Assembly: GCA_963807925.1 (NCBI GenBank)
Contig: CAWEDP010000002.1
Span: 2,356,001-2,420,000 of the forward strand
Direction of reading: 5' to 3'
Source of the DNA: CAWEDP01 sp963807925
GTDB taxonomy: Bacteria; Acidobacteriota; Vicinamibacteria; Vicinamibacterales; CAVVIG01
DNA: 64,000 nucleotides
Under the pieces are notes generated by a model, which had not been told where the DNA came from, did no database searches, and saw only the letters and a list, made by a program, of their open reading frames with translations. Below are positions 1-9,350 of this stretch, piece by piece. The position numbers were made by a program, and so were the translations under genes. The stretch's first letter is position 1, and every line of letters starts with the position of its first letter.

Positions 1-110
1 CCTTGCGCGGGCGCTGCGGCCGGCGTGCGGGCCGCGGGCGTCGGGCCCGCCGTCACCGCGGCCGCCGTGAGAAGAAGGGCCAGCGCCGGGGCTCGGAGAT
101 GTCGATTCAT
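1..110 (-). CDS. Secreted protein, N-terminal fragment only
   Basis: Reading the minus strand from an ATG at 110 gives MNRHLRAPALALLLTAAAV followed by Ala/Pro/Thr-rich sequence, which runs off the window edge. The short basic start, a hydrophobic stretch of about 15 residues and the small-residue region after it look like a Sec signal peptide. The gene is divergent from the peptidase at 194, with a TATAAT hexamer on its own strand at 170-165. Only about 36 codons are visible, so family and function cannot be assigned. The Shine-Dalgarno match is weak. The alternative is that this is chance coding in GC-rich DNA. Confidence 0.5.
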   Translation of the reverse strand, partial: MNRHLRAPALALLLTAAAVTAGPTPAARTPAAAPAQ

Positions 111-164
111 AACAGTCTCATTACGAGAAAACAGCGGCAGGCCGGCAGGATTACTCCCCTCCGG

Positions 165-170
165 ATTATA
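165..170 (-). promoter_or_regulatory. -10 hexamer TATAAT for the divergent secreted-protein gene
   Basis: On the minus strand a perfect TATAAT lies about 55 bases upstream of the ATG at 110. I see no good -35 at the expected distance. It sits back to back with the TATACT of the plus-strand peptidase gene, so the intergenic space is a compact divergent promoter region. Confidence 0.45.
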
Positions 171-181
171 GGGCGCAGCCA

Positions 182-187
182 TATACT
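182..187 (+). promoter_or_regulatory. -10 hexamer TATACT directly before the M24 peptidase start (leaderless candidate)
   Basis: TATACT ends six bases before the ATG at 194. A transcript starting at the usual 6-7 base distance from the -10 would begin at or next to the start codon, leaving no room for a Shine-Dalgarno site. No clear -35 is visible. The same geometry recurs at several other genes in the window. Confidence 0.45.
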
Positions 188-193
188 TGAGGG

Positions 194-1402
194 ATGCTTT
201 CGGAGGCCGCGGCGGCGGCCACCCTCGACATCGCCGCCGTTCAGGCGGCGCTCGCCGCGGACCGCGTGGACGGCTGGCTGCTCTACGATTTCCGCGGACT
301 GAACGCGATTGCGGCGGAGGTCACCGGCGTAGCGCAGCAGGGCGGCCATCTGGCGACGCGCCGCTGGTTCTATCTGATTCCGGCCCACGGCGCGCCGCGC
401 GGTCTGGTGCACGCGATCGAGCCGCACACGCTCGCTCACCTGCCGGGCACCACCGAGCGTTACGCGGGCCACGAGAACCTCGAGCAGGGGCTCGGCCGGC
501 TGCTGTCGGGCGTCCACCGCATCGCGATGGAGTACTCGCCGAAGTGCGCCATTCCGTACGTATCGCGGGTCGACGGAGGCACGATCGAGCTCGTGCGCGC
601 GGCCGGCGTGGAGGTGATGTCGTCGGGCGACCTGATCCAGCGGTTCGCGGCGGTCTGGCACGCGCCCGAGATCGCGTCGCACCGCGAGGCGTCGGAAAAG
701 CTGGACCGCGTCAAGGATCGGGCGTTCGACATGATTCGCGCCCACATCTCGGCCGCACGTCCGCTCACGGAGTACGACGTCCAGCAGCGCATGGTCGGCT
801 GGTTCGGCGAGGAAGGGCTGATCAGCGACTCGCCGCCGAATGTGTCGGCCGCTGCCAATTCGGGAAATCCCCACTACCTGCCCACCTCGACTGCTCATCG
901 GCCCATCGGTGCGAACGAGCTCGTGCTGCTGGACCTCTGGGCGAAACTGGACCGGCCGGGCGCCGTGTTTGCCGACATCACCTGGATGGGATTCACCGGG
1001 CGCCAGGTCCCCGACCCTCAGGCGAACGCCTTTGCGGCCGTGGCGGCGGCGCGTGACGCGGCGACGGCGCTGGTTGAGCGGGCCGTGGCGGCCGGCCAGG
1101 AGCTTCGCGGCTGGCAGGTCGATCGGGCCGCCTCGTCGGTCCTTCGGGCCGCAGGCTACGGGGCCTTCATCCTGCATCGGACCGGTCACAGTCTTGGCCG
1201 CGAGGTCCACGGCGCCGGCGTCAACATGGACGACTACGAAACGCACGACGATCGGCGGCTGTTGCCCGGCACCGGCTTTACAATTGAGCCAGGCGTCTAT
1301 TTCGACGACTTCGGCGTCCGATCGGAAATCAACATGCTCGTGCAGGCTGGCGAGGCGGTCGTCACCGGGCCGGTGCAGGGGGAAATCGTTGCGCTCGTTT
1401 AG
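194..1402 (+). CDS. M24 family metallopeptidase (Xaa-Pro aminopeptidase/dipeptidase-like)
   Basis: A 402-residue cytoplasmic dinuclear metallopeptidase of the 'pita-bread' fold, expected to remove N-terminal residues from peptides, often next to proline. The N-terminal half (about 1-160) is the creatinase-type domain with the DGWLLYDFRG signature; the rest is the catalytic domain. All five expected metal ligands can be matched: Asp in LLDLWAK (about 243) and in ADITW, His in RTGHSLG (about 330), Glu in FTIEPG and Glu in GVRSEIN. The start at 194 is preceded by a -10-like TATACT rather than a clear ribosome site. Its stop overlaps the strong AGGAGG of the following htrA gene, so the two are probably co-expressed. 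Exact substrate specificity is not deducible. Confidence 0.9.
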   Translation: MLSEAAAAATLDIAAVQAALAADRVDGWLLYDFRGLNAIAAEVTGVAQQGGHLATRRWFYLIPAHGAPRGLVHAIEPHTLAHLPGTTERYAGHENLEQGLGRLLSGVHRIAMEYSPKCAIPYVSRVDGGTIELVRAAGVEVMSSGDLIQRFAAVWHAPEIASHREASEKLDRVKDRAFDMIRAHISAARPLTEYDVQQRMVGWFGEEGLISDSPPNVSAAANSGNPHYLPTSTAHRPIGANELVLLDLWAKLDRPGAVFADITWMGFTGRQVPDPQANAFAAVAAARDAATALVERAVAAGQELRGWQVDRAASSVLRAAGYGAFILHRTGHSLGREVHGAGVNMDDYETHDDRRLLPGTGFTIEPGVYFDDFGVRSEINMLVQAGEAVVTGPVQGEIVALV

Positions 1403-1412
1403 GAGGATTGGA

Positions 1413-3020
<1,608 letters not shown>

Positions 3021-3053
3021 GTCCCCGCTCGGTTCCGTGGCGAACGTGAAGAG

Positions 3054-4199
3054 TTGACGATCGAAGACCTGGTCCATGAACGCGGCCCGCTGACCCTGGC
3101 CGCGTTCATGGACCTCGCCCTCTACCACGCCGAGTCCGGCTACTACGCCCGCGCCGTCCAGCGTTCCGGACGCGCGGGCGATTTCTTTACCAGCGTCGAC
3201 GTCGGTCCGCTGTTCGGGGAGTTGATCGCCGCTCAGATCGAGGAGATGGCGTCGATGCTCGCCGCCCCCTTCGATCTCGTCGAAGCGGGGGCCGGGAACG
3301 GGCGCCTGTCGGCGGACATCCTCCGCGCCCTCCGTCGCACGCGACCCGACCTCTACGGGCGCCTTCGCCTCCACCTGGTCGAGGAGAGCGCCGCCGCGCG
3401 CGCCGGCCAGCGCGACGCCCTGGGCGAGGCGGCCACCCGGCTCGTATCGGCAGGCGCGGAACTGCCCGAGTCCTTCGAGGGCGTCCTGCTCGCCAACGAA
3501 CTGCTCGACGCAATGCCCGTCCACCAGGTGGTCAGGCGCCGTCACGGACTGAGGGAGATCTACGTCGTCAACCGGCAGTCCCCGGCCGGCGGTCCACGAG
3601 TCCCCGATGCCGATCGCGTGGAAAGCGCGGCCCCTCGCTTGTCCACCGTCGAAGGCCCCTTGTCCACGCCGGCCCTCGCCGAGTACCTCGCGCGGGTCGG
3701 CGTCGTCCTCGAGCCGGGGTGGCGCGCCGAGATCAACCTGAAGGCGGTCGCCTGGATTCGGCAGGCGGCGCGCCGTCTCCGCCGCGGATTTCTGCTGATC
3801 GTCGACTACGGTCACGAGGCGCACGACCTGTACTCGGCGTCGCACAGCGCCGGCACGCTGACGACGTTTTCAGGCCACCGCATGGCCGGACCCGAGCGGC
3901 CCGACGCGCTCTGGCTGCAGCAGCCCGGTGCGCAGGATCTGACCGCCCACGTCGACTTCACCAGCGTCCGCGCGGCGGCCGAAGCCGAAGGTCTGGCGAC
4001 GCTCGCCTTCCTGGATCAGACCTACTTCCTGCTGGGCCTGCTGGACCCGTCGAGACCGCTCGGCCTCGCCGAGCGGCTTGCGCTCAAGACGCTGACGCTG
4101 CCGGGCGGCCTCGGCAGCACGCACAAGGTGCTCATCCTCGGGAAGAACGTCGGGCGGCCGTCGCTGCGAGGCTGTTCGTTCAGCCGCCGGGTCACCTAG
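3054..4199 (+). CDS. MidA/NDUFAF7-family SAM-dependent methyltransferase (COG1565)
   Basis: A 381-residue class I methyltransferase. The family signature starts immediately: a GPLTLAAFMDLALYH and SGYY segment (about 10-33), then GDFFTS. The SAM-binding glycine loop is EAGAGNGRL (about 76-84); later motifs are LLANELLDAMP and LIVDYGH, typical of MidA proteins. The eukaryotic relative NDUFAF7 dimethylates an arginine of a complex I subunit; the bacterial substrate is unknown. Translation must start at TTG 3054, since no ATG or GTG fits upstream in frame. It lies 33 bases after htrA. Confidence 0.88.
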   Translation: MTIEDLVHERGPLTLAAFMDLALYHAESGYYARAVQRSGRAGDFFTSVDVGPLFGELIAAQIEEMASMLAAPFDLVEAGAGNGRLSADILRALRRTRPDLYGRLRLHLVEESAAARAGQRDALGEAATRLVSAGAELPESFEGVLLANELLDAMPVHQVVRRRHGLREIYVVNRQSPAGGPRVPDADRVESAAPRLSTVEGPLSTPALAEYLARVGVVLEPGWRAEINLKAVAWIRQAARRLRRGFLLIVDYGHEAHDLYSASHSAGTLTTFSGHRMAGPERPDALWLQQPGAQDLTAHVDFTSVRAAAEAEGLATLAFLDQTYFLLGLLDPSRPLGLAERLALKTLTLPGGLGSTHKVLILGKNVGRPSLRGCSFSRRVT

Positions 4200-4233
4200 C
4201 GACGTGGATCGGCTGCAGTGAAGGAGTGATCGG

Positions 4234-5106
4234 GTGATGCTGTGGGCCGGCGCGATCCTGATGGCTCTCTCCGAGACGGCGACCCTCGCCAGAGTGGAGC
4301 CGTTCTGGTCGTGGAACACTCCGATTGCCTGGACCGGATTCATCCTGTTCGCCGACTCGCTCGTGTTCCGGGCGCGCGGCGACTCGTGGATTCGCTCCGC
4401 GCCGGCCGAGTTCGCCGTTCTGACCCTCCTCTCGGTTCCGCTGTGGCTCGTGTTCGAGTTCTTCAATCAGTACATCGACAACTGGACCTATGACGGATTG
4501 CCCGAGAATCGCTGGCTCCGGCTCCTCGGCTATGGCTGGGCGTTCGCGACCATCTGGCCCGCTGTGTTGGAAGGCGCCGAGCTGATTGCCGTCTGGCGCG
4601 GGAAGCCGCGGCTTCGGGAGGTCGAGGCGAGCCGCGCCCGGCCGGCCCGCCCCGGGACACTCTGGGGGCTCGTTCTCGTCGGAGCGCTCATGCTGGCGGC
4701 GCCGTTCCTGGCCTCGCCGCCGGCGGCGCGGTATCTCGCCGCGCCCGTGTGGCTGGGATTCATCTTCCTGCTCGATCCCATCAACGCGCGTCTCGGGGAA
4801 CCATCGCTCCTCGTCGATTTCCGCGCGCGCCGCTTCGACCGGCTGCTGAATCTCACCGCGAGCGGGCTGCTCTGCGGCGGTCTGTGGGAATTCTGGAACT
4901 ACTGGTCGCGCGCCAAATGGCACTACACCGTGCCGATCATGGAGCGATTCAAGATCTTCGAGATGCCGATACCCGGGTATCTCGGGTTCCCCGCCTTCGC
5001 GCTCGAGTGTTTTACGATGTACGTGTTCGTCCGCTGGGCGCTGCGGCGGATCGCCGGCGTGAACCGACTGTTCGCGTATCCACGCGGACGCGCAATCGGG
5101 TGGTGA
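4234..5106 (+). CDS. Polytopic integral membrane protein of unknown function
   Basis: A 290-residue protein with about six to seven hydrophobic segments and aromatic/charged connecting loops (for example FFNQYIDNWTYDGLPENRW), suggesting a polytopic inner-membrane protein. No catalytic motif that I recognise. AAGGAG at 4221-4226 serves tandem start codons GTG 4234 and ATG 4237. It ends six bases before the nucleotidyltransferase at 5113, so it may belong to the same envelope-sugar operon, but no function should be inferred from that alone. Confidence 0.75.
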   Translation: MMLWAGAILMALSETATLARVEPFWSWNTPIAWTGFILFADSLVFRARGDSWIRSAPAEFAVLTLLSVPLWLVFEFFNQYIDNWTYDGLPENRWLRLLGYGWAFATIWPAVLEGAELIAVWRGKPRLREVEASRARPARPGTLWGLVLVGALMLAAPFLASPPAARYLAAPVWLGFIFLLDPINARLGEPSLLVDFRARRFDRLLNLTASGLLCGGLWEFWNYWSRAKWHYTVPIMERFKIFEMPIPGYLGFPAFALECFTMYVFVRWALRRIAGVNRLFAYPRGRAIGW

Positions 5107-5112
5107 GCGTCA

Positions 5113-6060
5113 GTGCCAGTCTCACGCTGCGAGCTGCCGGCGCTGATCCTGGCGGCGGGCCTCGGCACCCGCCTTCGCCCGCTGACCGACGTCCGGGCGA
5201 AACCGGCGATGCCGGTCGGCGCCGAACCGTTGATCAGGCGTACGCTTGCATGGCTCGTCGCGGCCGGCGTCTCCGAGATCGTCGTGAACCTGCACCATCG
5301 CCCCGAGACGATCACGCGCATCGTCGGCGATGGCAGCGACCTGTCGGCGCGCGTGCGGTATTCGTGGGAGCAGCCGCGGATCCTCGGATCGGCGGGTGGA
5401 CCGCGGCAGGCGCTGGCCATTCTGAACGCGGGGCGGTTCGTGATGATGAACGGCGACACGCTCGCCGACGTGGATCTCGCCGCGCTGGCGGACGCGCACG
5501 CGCGTGCCGGTGCGCACGTCACGATGGCGGTCGTGCCGAATCTCTGGCCCGATCGCTACGGAGGCGTTCGACTGGACGGCGATGGCCGCGTGACCGGGTT
5601 CGCGCCGCGAGGTCGCGCCGACGGCACCTATCACTTCATCGGCCCGCAAGTCGTGGAAGCGGAGGTGTTCAGGGCGCTTCCGGCCGGCGAGCCCGCGGCG
5701 ACCATCGGAGGGCTCTACGACGGCTGGATTGCCCGCCGCCCGGGTTCGATCCGGGGCTTCGTCTGTGACACCGCCTTCTGGGACATCGGCACTGTCGCGG
5801 ACTACTGGACGACCTGCTGGGCCGCGGCCGCGCGGGAAGGCACCGGCGACGTCATCGCGGGCCGGGCGGTCGCCGTCTCCGGGACGTCGCGCGTGTCGCG
5901 ATCGATTCTGTGGGATCGCGTCGAGATCCCGGAGCGTGTTGTCCTCGACCAGTGCATCGTGACCGACGACGTCCGGGTGCCGGCCCGATCGACCTACCGA
6001 AGGAGCGTGCTGGTGCGCGCGCCGGACGGCGCGCTGCAATCCTACCCGCTGCTCCTATGA
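5113..6060 (+). CDS. murU: Sugar-1-phosphate nucleotidyltransferase, MurU-like
   Basis: A 315-residue cytoplasmic nucleotidyltransferase. The N-terminal Rossmann-type motif LILAAGLGTRLRPLT (about 10-24), the following AKPAMPVG and the metal-binding MMNGDTL are diagnostic of the NTP-transferase family. The C-terminal part continues into a short hexapeptide-like region. It starts at GTG and its stop overlaps (ATGA) the next gene, an AmgK-like kinase. In Pseudomonas, AmgK phosphorylates MurNAc/GlcNAc at the anomeric carbon and MurU converts MurNAc-1-P to UDP-MurNAc, bypassing de novo synthesis. The pairing is the main reason for the MurU call; other sugar-1-phosphates remain possible. Confidence 0.72.
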   Translation: MPVSRCELPALILAAGLGTRLRPLTDVRAKPAMPVGAEPLIRRTLAWLVAAGVSEIVVNLHHRPETITRIVGDGSDLSARVRYSWEQPRILGSAGGPRQALAILNAGRFVMMNGDTLADVDLAALADAHARAGAHVTMAVVPNLWPDRYGGVRLDGDGRVTGFAPRGRADGTYHFIGPQVVEAEVFRALPAGEPAATIGGLYDGWIARRPGSIRGFVCDTAFWDIGTVADYWTTCWAAAAREGTGDVIAGRAVAVSGTSRVSRSILWDRVEIPERVVLDQCIVTDDVRVPARSTYRRSVLVRAPDGALQSYPLLL

Positions 6061-7094
6061 CCGTCACCGAGCGTCGCACGTCGGAAGGCGCCGAGCCGCG
6101 GCGCCGGATCGTGGAATATCTGAGGCAGCACGGTCTCGACGGCGGCGGCACGACCGTCGTGCCGCTGACGGGCGACGCCTCCGACCGCCGCTATTTCCGG
6201 GTCATCCTGGGCGACGGGCGGCCGCCGCTCGTGCTCGCCCTGCACGCCGGCGCCATCGACTTCGCCGTGCTCCCGTTCGTGAATGTCGCCGAGCTGCTGC
6301 GGCGCATGTCGCTGCCGGTCCCGCGGATTCTCGGGCATTCCGATCCGCTCGGTATCCTGGCGCTCGACGATCTCGGAGACGTCACCTTGCAGGCGCATCT
6401 CGGCGCCGCCACGGCCGCTCAACACGCGGCGCTGTACCGACAGGCCGTCGCCTTCCTGGAAATCCTGCAGCGCCGCGGCGCCGAGATGGACCCCGACGGG
6501 TACATCCCGTACGGCATCGCGTTCGACGTCGAGAAGCTCACGTGGGAGCTGGACTTCTTCATCAGGCACTTCATCGAAGGCTACCGCGGTGCCGTCGTCC
6601 CCGCCGCCGAGCGCGGCGCCCTGGCCGGGGAGTTCGGAGCGCTCGCCGCCGAACTGGCGGGAGAGCCGCGCGTGCTCTGCCACCGCGACTATCACAGCCG
6701 CAATCTGATGGTGCACGCCGGCGGCCTGCACATCATCGACTTCCAGGACGCGCGCATGGGGCCGGACACCTACGATCTGGCTTCGCTCCTGCGGGACTCC
6801 TACGTCGACTTCGACGACCCCGAGGTCGACGACCTGGTGGCGTACTTCCTCGCCCTCAAGGGTATCGCGCCCGGCGAGGCAGGCGAATTCCGCCGACGGT
6901 TCGACGTGACGGCGCTGCAGCGCAACCTGAAGGCGCTCGGGACGTTCGGGTTCCAGACCATCGCCCGCCGCAACCCGGTGTACATCCAGTACATCCCGCG
7001 CACGCTCCGCTACGTGCGCCTCAATCTGGAGCGGTACGCGCGGTTCGGCCGGCTGCGGGATCTGCTCGCGGAATTCGTCGACGAGCTCCGGTAG
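6057..7094 (+). CDS. amgK: Anomeric sugar kinase, AmgK-like (APH-fold phosphotransferase)
   Basis: A 345-residue kinase of the aminoglycoside-phosphotransferase fold. The N-lobe has TGDASDRRYFRV; the catalytic loop is LCHRDYHSRNLMV, followed by the metal-binding IIDFQDARMGPDTYDLASL. This HRDYHxxN/IDFQDA combination matches the AmgK cell-wall amino sugar kinases. The ATG at 6057 overlaps the preceding stop as ATGA, implying translational coupling with the MurU-like partner. Expected role: ATP-dependent phosphorylation of MurNAc or GlcNAc at C1 in peptidoglycan recycling. The order here (nucleotidyltransferase first) is reversed relative to Pseudomonas amgK-murU. Confidence 0.75.
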   Translation: MTVTERRTSEGAEPRRRIVEYLRQHGLDGGGTTVVPLTGDASDRRYFRVILGDGRPPLVLALHAGAIDFAVLPFVNVAELLRRMSLPVPRILGHSDPLGILALDDLGDVTLQAHLGAATAAQHAALYRQAVAFLEILQRRGAEMDPDGYIPYGIAFDVEKLTWELDFFIRHFIEGYRGAVVPAAERGALAGEFGALAAELAGEPRVLCHRDYHSRNLMVHAGGLHIIDFQDARMGPDTYDLASLLRDSYVDFDDPEVDDLVAYFLALKGIAPGEAGEFRRRFDVTALQRNLKALGTFGFQTIARRNPVYIQYIPRTLRYVRLNLERYARFGRLRDLLAEFVDELR

Positions 7095-7113
7095 GACGAA
7101 AAGGACCAGGCAG

Positions 7114-7119
7114 TAGAAT
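7114..7119 (+). promoter_or_regulatory. -10 hexamer TAGAAT six bases before a TTG start (leaderless candidate)
   Basis: TAGAAT is followed by six bases and then the TTG start codon at 7126. No Shine-Dalgarno sequence precedes the TTG and no convincing -35 is present. The spacing is identical to that at the M24 peptidase gene. Confidence 0.4.
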
Positions 7120-7125
7120 GCGGTC

Positions 7126-7974
7126 TTGCCAAGACGACGATTCGGCGTCTCGACGCACCTCTATCACGGCCAGCGACTGAGCCGGCAACATCTTCTCGAT
7201 ATCGCCGGCCACGGATTCGAGACGGTCGAACTCTTCGCGACCCGCACCCATTTCGACTATCACAGCCCGTCGGCCGTCGCCGATCTCCAGGAGTGGCTCG
7301 CGGACGCCGGCCTCGAGCTGACCAGCGTGCACGCCCCGATCACCGACAGCTTCGTGGGCGGCCGCTGGGGCGCGCCGCTGACGGTGGCGAGCGCCGACCG
7401 GGACGCCCGCGTCGCAGCCGTGGCGGAAACCGAGCGATCGCTGCACATCGCGAGGCGCATTCCGCTCGCCGTGCTCGTCCTGCACCTCGGGCTGCCGCGG
7501 ACGCAGTCGGCGTCGCCGACCGACAACAGCCGCGATGCCGCGCGGCGGAGCGTCGACGAGCTGCAGCGGCTGGCGACGCCGCTCGGCGTGCGCGTGGCGG
7601 TCGAGCTGATTCCCAACGAGTTGTCGCGCGCGGGGTCGCTGGTACACCTGATCGAAGAGGACCTCGAGCCGGGCGAAGCAGGCATCTGCCTCGACTTCGG
7701 GCACGCGCACATGGAAGGCGACCTGATCGACGCGATCGAAACCGTGTCGGGCCATCTCATCGCGACGCACATCCACGACAATCACGGCCGCACCGACGAT
7801 CATCTCGTGCCGTTCGACGGGAGCATCGACTGGGCCGGCGCGATGACGGCCGTGCAGAAGATCGGGTACGACCAGACGTTGCTCTTCGAGCTGGCGGCGC
7901 ACGGGTCGCCAAAAGAGACGCTCGCGAAAGCGCAGAAGGCGCGCCAGCGGCTCGAGCGGTTGCTGGCCGACTGA
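7126..7974 (+). CDS. Xylose isomerase-like TIM-barrel protein (sugar isomerase/epimerase)
   Basis: A 282-residue AP-endonuclease-2/xylose-isomerase-type TIM barrel. Recognisable strand-end motifs are the early GFETVELFATR, LTSVHAPI, LVLHLG, VAVELIPN, GICLDFGHAH and ATHIHDNHGRTDDHLVP, which together supply the usual Glu/Asp/His metal ligands. The substrate cannot be read from sequence; such proteins isomerise or epimerise sugars or cyclitols. The start appears to be TTG at 7126, because the ATG at 7119 is in another frame. It directly follows the AmgK-like kinase, but its own -10-like element suggests separate transcription. Confidence 0.82.
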   Translation: MPRRRFGVSTHLYHGQRLSRQHLLDIAGHGFETVELFATRTHFDYHSPSAVADLQEWLADAGLELTSVHAPITDSFVGGRWGAPLTVASADRDARVAAVAETERSLHIARRIPLAVLVLHLGLPRTQSASPTDNSRDAARRSVDELQRLATPLGVRVAVELIPNELSRAGSLVHLIEEDLEPGEAGICLDFGHAHMEGDLIDAIETVSGHLIATHIHDNHGRTDDHLVPFDGSIDWAGAMTAVQKIGYDQTLLFELAAHGSPKETLAKAQKARQRLERLLAD

Positions 7975-7977
7975 CCC

Positions 7978-8006
7978 TTCACGTTTCGTGTCGTGGTGGC
8001 TATGCT
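7978..8006 (+). promoter_or_regulatory. Promoter TTCACG-17-TATGCT of asnS, seven bases before ATG
   Basis: TTCACG at 7978-7983, a 17-base spacer and TATGCT at 8001-8006 resemble a sigma-70-type promoter. Seven bases separate the -10 from the ATG at 8014. Choosing 8014 places the start codon at the expected transcription start and agrees with the AsnS family N-terminus, so the mRNA is probably leaderless. Confidence 0.5.
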
Positions 8007-8013
8007 TCAGACC

Positions 8014-9306
8014 ATGCGCGTCTATATCGAAGACATCGGCAGACACGTCGGCGACGTCGTCACCCTCAAGGGATGGCTGCACAACCGCCGCTCGAGCGGC
8101 AGGATTCACTTCCTCACCCTCCGCGACGGGACCGGGTTCATCCAGGCGGTGATGTCCAGGGCGGCGGTCGGCGAGGAGATGTTCAAGGCCGCGGACCACC
8201 TCTCGCAGGAAACAGCGGTCATCGTGACCGGAACCGTTCGCGCCGATGCGCGCGCGCCGGGCGGTCACGAGCTGGACGTCAGCGCCATCGACATCGTGGG
8301 GCCGTCGCACGACTACCCGATCACCCCCAAAGAGCACGGCGTCGATTACCTGCTCGATCGACGGCATCTCTGGATTCGCAGCGAGCGCCAGCAGGCCATC
8401 CTGCGCGTCCGGCACGAAATCATCAACGCGACGCGCGACTTCTTCAACGAGCGCGGATTCATTCTCGCCGACACGCCGATCTTCACGCCGGCGGCGTGCG
8501 AAGGCACGACGACGCTGTTCCCGGCGCAGTACTTCGACGACACGACGGCGTATCTGACGCAGAGCGGGCAGCTCTACAACGAGGCGAACGCGATGGCGCT
8601 CGGCCGCGTGTACAGCTTCGGCCCGACCTTTCGCGCGGAAAAGTCGAAGACCCGCCGGCACCTGACGGAATTCTGGATGGTCGAGCCCGAGATGGCCTGG
8701 GCCGACCTCGACGACGTCATGGATCTGGCCGAGGGACTGCTGGTCCACATCGTCAGGCGCGTGCTGGATCGGCGCAGCCGCGAGCTCCGGATCCTGGAGC
8801 GGGACATCAGCCACCTGGAACGCGTGCAGCCGCCGTTTCCGCGCATCACCTACGACGAGGCGGTGAAGATGCTGCAGGCGAAGGGGATGCCCTTCCAATG
8901 GGGCGGCGATTTCGGCGGACCGGACGAAACCTCCGTCTCGGAAAGCTTCGACCGGCCGGTGATGGTCCACCGGTTCCCGGCCGGGGTCAAGGCGTTCTAC
9001 ATGAAGCCCGACCCGCAACGGCCCGAGGTCGCGCTCGGGGTGGACGTCCTCGCGCCCGAGGGCTACGGCGAAATCATCGGGGGCGGGCAGCGGCTCGACG
9101 ACCTCGATCTGCTGCTGCGCCGGATCGAGGAGCACCAGCTGCCCAGGGAAGCGTTCGAGTGGTACGTCGATTTGCGGCGGTATGGATCGGTGCCGCACGG
9201 CGGGTTCGGGATGGGCATCGAGCGCGCGGTGGCCTGGATCTGCGGCCTCGAACACGTACGCGAGACCATCCCGTATCCGCGGATGCTCTATCGACTGTAT
9301 CCGTGA
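8014..9306 (+). CDS. asnS: Asparaginyl-tRNA synthetase
   Basis: A 430-residue class IIb aminoacyl-tRNA synthetase that charges tRNA-Asn with asparagine. The N-terminal OB-fold anticodon-binding domain (about 1-110) has VTLKGWLHNRRSSG and LRDGTGFIQ. Class II motif 2 is FRAEKSKTRRHLTEFWMVEPE, and motif 3 is GFGMGIERAVAWICGL. KEHGVDYLLDRRHLW is typical of AsnRS/AspRS. Starting at ATG 8014 gives MRVYIEDIGRHV, matching the Thermus-type AsnRS N-terminus; upstream ATG 8002 or GTG 7993 would add unneeded residues and have no ribosome site. Confidence 0.95.
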   Translation: MRVYIEDIGRHVGDVVTLKGWLHNRRSSGRIHFLTLRDGTGFIQAVMSRAAVGEEMFKAADHLSQETAVIVTGTVRADARAPGGHELDVSAIDIVGPSHDYPITPKEHGVDYLLDRRHLWIRSERQQAILRVRHEIINATRDFFNERGFILADTPIFTPAACEGTTTLFPAQYFDDTTAYLTQSGQLYNEANAMALGRVYSFGPTFRAEKSKTRRHLTEFWMVEPEMAWADLDDVMDLAEGLLVHIVRRVLDRRSRELRILERDISHLERVQPPFPRITYDEAVKMLQAKGMPFQWGGDFGGPDETSVSESFDRPVMVHRFPAGVKAFYMKPDPQRPEVALGVDVLAPEGYGEIIGGGQRLDDLDLLLRRIEEHQLPREAFEWYVDLRRYGSVPHGGFGMGIERAVAWICGLEHVRETIPYPRMLYRLYP

Positions 9307-9315
9307 GCCGCAGGA

Positions 9316-9335
9316 TCGGGGACGGCCGGCCCCGA
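9316..9335. terminator. Hairpin between convergent asnS and flavoprotein genes
   Basis: TCGGGG (9316-9321) pairs with CCCCGA (9330-9335) around an eight-base loop. It lies in the 44-base gap between two convergent genes, where a shared terminator is expected. There is no T-run, so an intrinsic terminator is only possible. Confidence 0.3.
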
Positions 9336-9350
9336 CTCACTGCCTGATTC

